Shown here piece by piece: positions 1 to 4,554 of a stretch of 7,397 nucleotides of DNA; position 1 is the first letter of the stretch; every line of letters starts with the position of its first letter. The notes beneath the pieces were generated by a model. The model was not told where the DNA came from. It made no database searches and was given only the letters and a program-made list of their open reading frames with translations. This DNA comes from Candidatus Cloacimonadota bacterium (GTDB lineage: Bacteria; Cloacimonadota; Cloacimonadia; Cloacimonadales; TCS61): positions 1 through 7,397 of the forward strand of contig DRTC01000587.1 in the NCBI GenBank assembly GCA_011372345.1, written 5' to 3'. A program made the position numbers and the translations under genes.

Positions 1-11
1 CAATTGTGTTC

Positions 12-31
12 CTCCCGAAAGCTTTCGGGAG
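12..31. repeat. Perfect 20-bp palindrome at the left edge
   Basis: Ten-base arms (CTCCCGAAAG / CTTTCGGGAG) pair with no spacer around a central AAGCTT. It lies in the gene-free left edge. With no loop it is a better DNA palindrome than RNA hairpin, although a four-base loop with eight paired bases is possible. No T-run follows directly, so it is not called a terminator. It could be a dispersed palindromic repeat or a dyad protein-binding site. Confidence 0.8.
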
Positions 32-53
32 AATTTGGAAACTAGCGTGCATC

Positions 54-75
54 CCACTCGAAGAGTGGTTTTTTT
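54..75 (+). terminator. Probable intrinsic terminator facing right
   Basis: A six-base stem CCACTC / GAGTGG closes over a GAA loop (60-62) and is followed at once by seven T residues (69-75), the classic Rho-independent layout on the plus strand. It would stop a plus-strand transcript entering from left of the window, that is, a gene convergent with the minus-strand genes here. On the minus strand there is no matching T-run. The stem is short, so efficiency is uncertain. Confidence 0.55.
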
Positions 76-97
76 CTTTGCTTGTTAAAGAAAAAAA
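69..97. repeat. A/T-rich inverted repeat overlapping the terminator T-run
   Basis: Eleven-base perfect arms (TTTTTTTCTTT at 69-79 and AAAGAAAAAAA at 87-97) flank a seven-base spacer GCTTGTT. The left arm is the T-run of the terminator hairpin at 54-75, so the two structures cannot both form fully in RNA. It may be chance in T-rich DNA, or an alternative fold that affects termination. Confidence 0.5.
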
Positions 98-210
98 GCA
101 TCTTATTTCTAATTTTCGTATTTTTTTTGGCAAAACATTTTCATCGCTCTCTGTGAACACTATAGCAGAAGCGATTCAAACGGATAAATTTTATATCCAA
201 CTTTTTTTAT

Positions 211-240
211 TCGCGTAAATTCGTGTTAATTCGCGGTAAA
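211..240 (+). repeat. Three-unit repeat with exact 10-base period
   Basis: Three consecutive 10-base units, TCGCGTAAAT, TCGTGTTAAT and TCGCGGTAAA, lie in exact register. Offset by two bases, the unit reads about ATTCGTGTTA. It matches the unit of the repeats at 1711-1740 (opposite strand) and 5806-5875. It lies 20 bases past the stop of the FAD subunit gene, between that gene and the left-edge palindromes. Function unknown. Confidence 0.7.
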
Positions 241-259
241 TCTTTTCCGGTTTCTTCGG

Positions 260-1096
260 TTAGGTATTCAGAAAAATATTTATCAAGTTTAAACATACTT
301 CAAAACGATAATCTTTATCAGAACGCAGATCAGAAATGGGAGTGATCTCTTTCAAAAGAACTTCTTTTATTTCGGTTTTTTCTATTTTAGAATGATTTTT
401 ATTAATGAGATAACTTTCAAGTTTTTTTAATCTTCTTGGATATTCATTCAAACTTCCAGCTGCAAATTTAACTTTAATAATTTTCTCATTGGAAATTTTC
501 TTCAGTCCAGCCAAAGCGATTTTTGCTATATAAAGAGATTTCCTGGAACCAATTTTCCGGTAAAATGTTTCATAACCTGATTCAGCGTTTTCCGGAATTG
601 AAACAGCCCCGATAATTTCGTTTTTATTCAAATTAAATTGTTTATAACCACGATAAAATTCATTTATTGGAATTACGCGTATCTTCGATTTGGAAAAAAG
701 TTTTAATTTTGCATCTAATACCAGTAATAAAGGAACTACATCAGCAGTTGGTGAACCATTGGCAATATTTCCTCCGATAGTTGCGATCGATTGTAAAAGA
801 GGTGAAGCAAAATTTTTTAAAGATCGCTGGAAAAAAGGAAACTTCTGTTTGATCAGATCGGAATTCAATATTTCTTGAAAAGTATTTAAAGCTCCAATAA
901 TTATTTGATCATCAAAATGCTGTATTCCTTTTAACTCCTTTAAATGATTTATAAAAATCAAAGGTTCGTCTTTTATCAATCCCTTCTTGATCTGGACATT
1001 AATATCAGATCCACCGGCAAGGAAGTATTTTCTGCCTTCAAATTTTTCTGATATTTCAAATAGCTGGTTGAGATTATTCGGCTTATAAAAAATCAT
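260..1096 (-). CDS. Xanthine dehydrogenase-type FAD-binding subunit
   Basis: This is the medium (CoxM/XdhB-like) FAD subunit of a molybdenum hydroxylase. It takes electrons from the 2Fe-2S subunit and passes them to NAD+ or another acceptor in the cytoplasm. From the chosen start the protein has 278 residues, normal for the family. Visible motifs are the first FAD-pyrophosphate loop AGGSD (27-31) and the second loop ATIGGNIANGSPTAD (105-119). The typical YRKIGSRKSLYIAK stretch (179-192) and the C-terminal SDLRSDKDYR (255-264) are also present. There is no cysteine-rich 4Fe-4S insert of the 4-hydroxybenzoyl-CoA reductase kind. The ATG at 1096 is preferred over a TTG nine codons upstream because GGAG lies five bases before it and the TTG has no such site. 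It is the last gene of the three-subunit set. The family is secure; the gene symbol is left blank because naming differs between species. Confidence 0.93.
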   Translation of the reverse strand: MIFYKPNNLNQLFEISEKFEGRKYFLAGGSDINVQIKKGLIKDEPLIFINHLKELKGIQHFDDQIIIGALNTFQEILNSDLIKQKFPFFQRSLKNFASPLLQSIATIGGNIANGSPTADVVPLLLVLDAKLKLFSKSKIRVIPINEFYRGYKQFNLNKNEIIGAVSIPENAESGYETFYRKIGSRKSLYIAKIALAGLKKISNEKIIKVKFAAGSLNEYPRRLKKLESYLINKNHSKIEKTEIKEVLLKEITPISDLRSDKDYRFEVCLNLINIFLNT

Positions 1097-1101
1097 CTTC
1101 G

Positions 1102-1105
1102 CTCC
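1102..1105 (-). promoter_or_regulatory. Ribosome binding site fixing the FAD subunit start
   Basis: GGAG followed by five bases (CGAAG) and ATG at 1096-1094. The same GGAG, five bases, ATG arrangement precedes the 488-residue PLP enzyme and the molybdopterin subunit. This supports the shorter 278-residue form. Confidence 0.75.
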
Positions 1106-1141
1106 AAATTGGATTACAATCAATTCTGATTATAAAAGCAG

Positions 1142-1160
1142 CACAGAATTATATTCTGTG
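1142..1160. repeat. Short palindrome between the 2Fe-2S and FAD genes
   Basis: Perfect eight-base arms CACAGAAT / ATTCTGTG with a TAT loop. It is one of two hairpin-forming palindromes in the 119-base gap between the two genes. No T-run follows on either strand, so it is more likely a dispersed repeat, an RNA processing or stability element, or a binding site than a terminator. Confidence 0.7.
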
Positions 1161-1196
1161 AATAAAATATAACCACCTTACAATATCATTTGGGAA

Positions 1197-1215
1197 CACA
1201 TTTTACAAAAATGTG
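1197..1215. repeat. Short palindrome directly after the 2Fe-2S gene stop
   Basis: Perfect eight-base arms CACATTTT / AAAATGTG with an ACA loop. It begins on the base after the TAG stop of the 2Fe-2S subunit gene. In minus-strand RNA the hairpin is followed by TTCCCAAATG rather than a T-run. It may modulate readthrough into, or stability of, the FAD subunit message. Confidence 0.7.
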
Positions 1216-1689
1216 CTACTCTGTGTTTGAGTCACATTTATTACATGCCATAAAAACAGATTCAAATATTTTCTGATAACCTGTACATCTACATATATTT
1301 CCGGAAAGATTTTCCTTAATTTTATCAAGATTCGCTTCACCGTCGTTCTTAAGATAAGAATAGGAAGAAACCAGAAAGCCCGGAAAACAAAATCCGCATT
1401 GCACAGCATTTGTCTCATCAAAGCAATCGATCAACAGTTTTCCTTCCGGAGTTTCTGCAATTGCTTCAACAGTCAGAATCTCGTTTCCATCTGCGTGAAC
1501 AGCGTTTAAAATGCAGCTTGTAACAGGTTTTTCATTCATCAGAATTGTACATGCTCCGCACTCACCTTCTCCGCAGCCTTCTTTAGTTCCGGTTAAACTA
1601 AAATCCTCGCGAATCACATCGATCAATCGTCTCATCGGATCTGTGTTTATGCTAACATTTTTATTATTTAATTTGAAACTGATCTTCAT
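1216..1689 (-). CDS. Xanthine dehydrogenase-type 2Fe-2S subunit
   Basis: This is the small iron-sulfur subunit of a molybdenum hydroxylase, carrying electrons from the molybdenum centre to FAD through two 2Fe-2S clusters. The chosen form has 157 residues, typical of the family. The N-terminal plant-ferredoxin-like domain has cysteines 39, 44, 47 and 59 (GCGEGECGAC, then C59). The C-terminal helical domain has C98 and C101 in QCGFCFPG and C133 and C135 in GNICRCTGY. All eight ligands are present. Position 102 is Phe where Thr is common (QCGFCTPG), a minor variation. The ATG at 1689 is chosen over a GTG at 1713 because AAGGAAGG lies just before it, and the extra residues of the GTG form are basic and atypical. 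It sits 88 bases after the molybdopterin subunit, with a 10-base-periodic repeat in that gap. Confidence 0.95.
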   Translation of the reverse strand: MKISFKLNNKNVSINTDPMRRLIDVIREDFSLTGTKEGCGEGECGACTILMNEKPVTSCILNAVHADGNEILTVEAIAETPEGKLLIDCFDETNAVQCGFCFPGFLVSSYSYLKNDGEANLDKIKENLSGNICRCTGYQKIFESVFMACNKCDSNTE

Positions 1690-1692
1690 CTG

Positions 1693-1700
1693 CCTTCCTT
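1693..1700 (-). promoter_or_regulatory. Ribosome binding site fixing the 2Fe-2S subunit start
   Basis: AAGGAAGG ends three bases before the ATG at 1689-1687. The alternative GTG at 1713 falls inside the periodic repeat and has no purine-rich site upstream. Confidence 0.75.
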
Positions 1701-1710
1701 TTTTTCTGCT

Positions 1711-1740
1711 CACGGATTTTCACAGATCAACACGGATAAA
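1711..1740 (-). repeat. Three-unit repeat with exact 10-base period in the 2Fe-2S leader
   Basis: On the plus strand the units are CACGGATTTT, CACAGATCAA and CACGGATAAA. On the minus strand the unit reads about ATCCGTGTTG. The register is exactly ten bases and the unit matches those at 211-240 and 5806-5875. It lies 11 to 40 bases before the ribosome binding site of the 2Fe-2S gene, inside the presumed polycistronic message. Function unknown. Confidence 0.7.
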
Positions 1741-1753
1741 AAATAGCGTTAAT

Positions 1754-1775
1754 TTAACCTTCCTTTGATGGTTAA
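1754..1775 (-). repeat. Weak inverted repeat after the molybdopterin subunit gene
   Basis: Six-base arms TTAACC / GGTTAA with a ten-base loop lie just past the TGA stop at 1778-1780. On the minus strand a T6 tract occurs about 15 bases further on, not next to the stem, so it would be at best a poor terminator. Confidence 0.3.
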
Positions 1776-1777
1776 TA

Positions 1778-3928
1778 TCATTTCTTCTGTTCTCTGATGT
1801 GTTTAAAAATAATTTCAGGAGTCAGAGGTATCTCATTGATAAATATTCCGGTAGCCTGATAAAATGCATTACGGATAGAAGGTGCCGGATAATCCATGGG
1901 AATTTCTCCGAGTCCTTTGGCGATTTCCGAATTTGTATGAATAAATTCGATATCCATTTCAGGAATGTCCAAAGAAGTTGGCAAAACATAATCGGTGAAT
2001 CCTTCCAATCTACCGAAACCTTTTTTATAGAAAAATTCGGATGTTGCATAACCGACTGCCTGGATCAATCCTCCCTGAACCTGACCTTCAGCAATTTGTA
2101 GATTGATGACTTTCCCAATATCAAGAACAGTCCAGATCTTTTTTACTTCGATTTGATAACTATCAGCATGAAAATAAATCTCCGAAACGCAGGCTGCCCA
2201 GGAATAGTCTTTGTAACCGATTCCCTGGAAAGTATCTTCATTAAAAAAAACGGATGGATCCGGTACAAAATTCATCCTGTATTCAAGAGGGAATTTTATG
2301 GATTTTTTTTTAATGTATTTCTCAAGATTTTCGAAATTCAATTCTTTTTTGATTTTCAGAGATAATTTTCTTAACAGGTGTCCAACAATATAAATCGTTC
2401 TGGAAGCAACAGTCGGCCCGCTGTTTGGCGTTTTGCTCGTGTTGGGCAGTTGAACAATTGTCCTTTCCAAAGGATGATCTAAAGTTTCGCTTACGATTTG
2501 AGCAAGAGTTGTGTGTGCACCCTGTCCCATCTCGGTATTGGCAACGAAAATCTTTACCTCTGCATTTTCTTCGATCGTTATCTTTATTTCGGAATTTAGA
2601 ATTTTCTCACCATTCCCGGTGTAACCTCCACCGTGATATCCGAGTGAAATTCCAATTCCTTTTTTATCTTTATTATTTTTATTGTATTCGATAAATTCTC
2701 GATATTTTGTTTGATAATCTGATTTTTGAATAGTTTTCTCGAAGCAATCCAGTAAATGATTTTCCGGTATTTTTTGAGACGATGGAAGTTCATCTCCAAT
2801 CCGGAAAATATTCTTTTTCCTGAAATCGTATGGATTCAAATTTAATTCAGCAGCGATTTTTTCAATATGAGAATCTATGGCAAAGAAAGCCTGAGGTGCA
2901 CCAAAACCTCTGAATGCACCATTGGTTGGAGTATTGCTTCTGAAAAGTCTTCCCTGAATGTATGAATCTTCGATGGCATAACTTCCGGAAGCATGCAGAA
3001 CTCCCCGCGCCAGCACAACCGGAGATAAAGTCTGAAATGCTCCTGCATCGAGTCGGTAATCGATTTTCAGACTTCTGATTTTCTGTGTTTTTGGATCAGT
3101 CAAAGTTTCAATTTCAACTCTGGAAGGATGACGCTTTGTCGTGATCTGAATATCATCTGACCGATCAAGAATTGTCTTTACCGGTTTTCCGCTTTTATAT
3201 GAAAGTAGTGCTGTTATTCCTGCAATAATATTAGGAAAATCTTCTTTTCCTCCGAACGCTCCTCCAATTCCTTCTGATGTTTCTACGATCACTTCCCGAA
3301 CCGAATTTCCTAAAATTTGTACTACTGCATCCTTCACAAAAAAAGGACATTGCATTGTTCCTTTAACAAACATTGTTTTCTTTTCAGCATCATAGATTGC
3401 GATCATTCCCTGTGGTTCGAGATAAGCCTGCTCCTGATGTGAAGTGTAATAAACAGAATGAGTTTTTATCCAACTTTTACTATTATTAAAATTCCTTCGA
3501 TGATCAATAATTATCTCTTTTCCAAAAGCATTTTTCTCATTTTCAAGAGTCTCTTTAATATCGGTTAGAGCAGGAAGTTCATCATAATCTACTTTGATCT
3601 GGTTGACGAAATTTCTTAAAGTTTCTTTATTGGGATGAGCAATTCCCATAATGATCTGACCAAAATGAGTAATTTCTCTTGTTGTCATAAAAGGTTGATC
3701 CGGCTCAGGTTCGGGAACAATATTTTTGCCGGGAATGTCTTTAGCATAAACGATGGTAAACTCAGTCAAATCGAATTCTAAAGGAAAAGAAATTTTTTTT
3801 ATAACTCCGTGATGAACTTTTGCGTAATATAGATAACCATAGATCATATCTTTGTCGGAATAATCATCGATGAATTTCCAGGAACCGTTCAATTTTGGAC
3901 GGGCATCGAATTTTCTGACTGAGTTCAT
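1778..3928 (-). CDS. Molybdopterin-binding subunit of a xanthine dehydrogenase-type purine hydroxylase
   Basis: This is the large catalytic subunit, which hydroxylates a heterocycle (probably a purine) using water at a molybdenum centre. It has 716 residues, slightly short for the family. The hammerhead domain spans about 10-125 and the molybdenum cofactor domains about 160-710. Visible motifs are YLEPQG (169-174), GGAFGGKED (222-230), GAFRGFGAPQ (337-346), HGGGYTGNGE (432-441), TEMGQG (465-470) and KGLGE (671-675). By manual comparison with bovine xanthine oxidase from memory, E229, R308, F342 and E675 match Glu802, Arg880, Phe914 and the catalytic Glu1261, while Y436 falls at Phe1009. The HGGGYTG stretch resembles the XdhD/selenium-dependent xanthine dehydrogenase branch. 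GGAG lies five bases before the ATG. The xanthine dehydrogenase family is secure; purine as substrate is inferred. No maturation factor gene (XdhC-like) lies in the window. Confidence 0.92.
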   Translation of the reverse strand: MNSVRKFDARPKLNGSWKFIDDYSDKDMIYGYLYYAKVHHGVIKKISFPLEFDLTEFTIVYAKDIPGKNIVPEPEPDQPFMTTREITHFGQIIMGIAHPNKETLRNFVNQIKVDYDELPALTDIKETLENEKNAFGKEIIIDHRRNFNNSKSWIKTHSVYYTSHQEQAYLEPQGMIAIYDAEKKTMFVKGTMQCPFFVKDAVVQILGNSVREVIVETSEGIGGAFGGKEDFPNIIAGITALLSYKSGKPVKTILDRSDDIQITTKRHPSRVEIETLTDPKTQKIRSLKIDYRLDAGAFQTLSPVVLARGVLHASGSYAIEDSYIQGRLFRSNTPTNGAFRGFGAPQAFFAIDSHIEKIAAELNLNPYDFRKKNIFRIGDELPSSQKIPENHLLDCFEKTIQKSDYQTKYREFIEYNKNNKDKKGIGISLGYHGGGYTGNGEKILNSEIKITIEENAEVKIFVANTEMGQGAHTTLAQIVSETLDHPLERTIVQLPNTSKTPNSGPTVASRTIYIVGHLLRKLSLKIKKELNFENLEKYIKKKSIKFPLEYRMNFVPDPSVFFNEDTFQGIGYKDYSWAACVSEIYFHADSYQIEVKKIWTVLDIGKVINLQIAEGQVQGGLIQAVGYATSEFFYKKGFGRLEGFTDYVLPTSLDIPEMDIEFIHTNSEIAKGLGEIPMDYPAPSIRNAFYQATGIFINEIPLTPEIIFKHIREQKK

Positions 3929-3973
3929 TTTAACTCCAATTTATACAGCGGATATTCGCGAATTCCGTAATTT

Positions 3974-3987
3974 GACATTCCAATGTC
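3974..3987. repeat. Short palindrome upstream of the molybdopterin subunit gene
   Basis: Six-base arms GACATT / AATGTC around CC. It sits in the 84-base gap between the toxin stop and the molybdopterin subunit start, eight bases from a second palindrome. The pair could be a dispersed repeat element or operator half-sites for the downstream gene. Confidence 0.55.
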
Positions 3988-3994
3988 GAAAGAG

Positions 3995-4012
3995 GCAAGA
4001 TCGGAATCTTGC
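3995..4012 (-). repeat. Hairpin directly after the toxin stop codon
   Basis: Perfect seven-base arms GCAAGAT / ATCTTGC with a four-base loop, adjacent to the TAA stop of the toxin gene. On the minus strand the stem is followed by CTCTTTCG, only weakly T-rich. It could attenuate readthrough from the toxin-antitoxin unit into the molybdenum hydroxylase genes, but a canonical terminator is not supported. Confidence 0.6.
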
Positions 4013-4273
4013 TTACATCCTATAAACATCTTTTCGATGAGCAATTTTGAAAATTATTATGATTAATATTTTGTTTTCGATCTTGTACAAAATCCTAATA
4101 TTTCTATATCGAATGCGATATTTATTACTGGCTGTTAGTTTTTTTGCTTTTTTTGGGAATGGATTTTCAGATAGTGATTCGATCAGTTTCAAAATATTCT
4201 GAATGTCTTTTTTTGATAGTTTTGAAAAGTCTTTTTCAACTGATTTTTTAATCAGGATTTTAAATTTTTCCAT
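4013..4273 (-). CDS. RelE/ParE-superfamily toxin
   Basis: This 86-residue basic protein has the RelE-like toxin pattern and, by family, would cleave mRNA on the ribosome. It has an N-terminal strand (FKILIKKSVEKDFSKL, 4-19), a helical hairpin with LIESLSENPFP (30-40), and the conserved KKLTASNKYRIRYRNIRILY (44-63). The C-terminal strand ends in HRKDVY (79-84). Likely functional basic residues are R53, R55, R60, R80 and R85. The usual RxGxYR segment reads RYRNIR here. The start lies inside the end of the antitoxin gene (14-base overlap) and has no Shine-Dalgarno site, only a run of A, so translation is probably coupled to the antitoxin. A perfect hairpin follows the stop. The superfamily is confident; the exact target is not known. 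Confidence 0.85.
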   Translation of the reverse strand: MEKFKILIKKSVEKDFSKLSKKDIQNILKLIESLSENPFPKKAKKLTASNKYRIRYRNIRILYKIENKILIIIIFKIAHRKDVYRM

Positions 4274-4493
4274 TTTTTTTCAGATTCAGAACCAATTTCT
4301 CAAAAGAAATTGCTTCTTCATTTTCTCGTTCAGCAAATGCTTTTATATCCTCTGCATCTTCGGCAAGTTCCAATCGTAATGCTTCATCTACAATATCTGA
4401 AATTGACCGATGAGTTTCCAATGCTTTTAATTTAAGAATATGATGGATTTCAGGTTCAAAATAAACAGTTGCTCTTTTTGTAAGATGAGACAT
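4260..4493 (-). CDS. Ribbon-helix-helix antitoxin
   Basis: A 77-residue (78 from the upstream ATG) CopG/MetJ-type ribbon-helix-helix protein. In the 77-residue form the DNA-binding strand is about 5-12 (TKRATVYF), followed by EPEIHHILKLKALETHRSIS and the second helix DIVDEALRLEL (33-43). The acidic tail EDAEDIKAFAERENEEAISF (45-64) is the likely toxin-neutralising part. It overlaps the RelE-type toxin by 14 bases in the usual antitoxin-first order. Two ATGs are adjacent; the second (4493) is preferred because GGAGG lies four bases before it and only one before the first. As in related modules, antitoxin and complex probably repress their own promoter; a dyad sits in the promoter spacer at 4531-4544. 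Confidence 0.85.
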   Translation of the reverse strand: MSHLTKRATVYFEPEIHHILKLKALETHRSISDIVDEALRLELAEDAEDIKAFAERENEEAISFEKLVLNLKKNGKI

Positions 4494-4497
4494 CATC

Positions 4498-4502
4498 CCT
4501 CC
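4498..4502 (-). promoter_or_regulatory. Strong ribosome binding site of the antitoxin gene
   Basis: GGAGG, the best match to the anti-Shine-Dalgarno sequence among the leaders I examined. It is four bases before the second ATG and one before the first, which favours the 77-residue form. A strong antitoxin site paired with a toxin start that has none fits excess antitoxin synthesis. Confidence 0.7.
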
Positions 4503-4525
4503 ATAAATCTTTTATCCATATAATC

Positions 4526-4554
4526 CTAATAACGCCATAGCGTTTTTATGTCAA
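4526..4554 (-). promoter_or_regulatory. Sigma-70-type promoter of the toxin-antitoxin unit
   Basis: On the minus strand a perfect TTGACA (4554-4549) is separated by 17 bases from TATTAG (4531-4526, four of six matches to TATAAT). The -35 box overlaps the TGA stop of the threonine synthase-like gene. The antitoxin ATG lies about 33 bases past the -10 box. The -35 match and spacing are good, the -10 only fair. Confidence 0.55.
4531..4544. promoter_or_regulatory. Probable operator dyad in the promoter spacer
   Basis: Perfect five-base arms AACGC / GCGTT flank CATA and lie within or at the edge of the spacer between the -35 and -10 boxes. This is where a ribbon-helix-helix repressor would block RNA polymerase. 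Binding by the adjacent antitoxin is an inference from how such modules autoregulate. As RNA it would be a weak hairpin. Confidence 0.5.

Noticed and set aside
6..218. Plus-strand open frame of 70 codons at the left edge
   Set aside because: It runs through a palindrome, a terminator hairpin and T/A-rich inverted repeats, has no ribosome binding site, and its peptide shows no recognisable domain.
1097..1123. Longer FAD subunit starting at TTG
   Set aside because: No ribosome binding site precedes the TTG, and the ATG at 1096 has GGAG at the right spacing and begins the protein where the family does.
1197..1215. Hairpin after the 2Fe-2S gene as an intrinsic terminator
   Set aside because: There is no T-run after the stem on the minus strand, and the partner FAD subunit lies just downstream and needs to be transcribed.
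1690..1713. Longer 2Fe-2S subunit starting at GTG
   Set aside because: The GTG lies in the periodic repeat, the extra residues are atypical, and AAGGAAGG supports the ATG at 1689.
1216..3928. Selenocysteine or frameshift in the hydroxylase subunits
   Set aside because: Both frames are open end to end with all expected motifs; no in-frame TGA interrupts them. Any selenium would be a non-coded ligand and cannot be seen here.
4531..4547. Rightward terminator formed by AACGC/GCGTT followed by T5
   Set aside because: No plus-strand gene leads into it; the stem is only five pairs, and its placement in the promoter spacer of the antitoxin gene explains it better as an operator.
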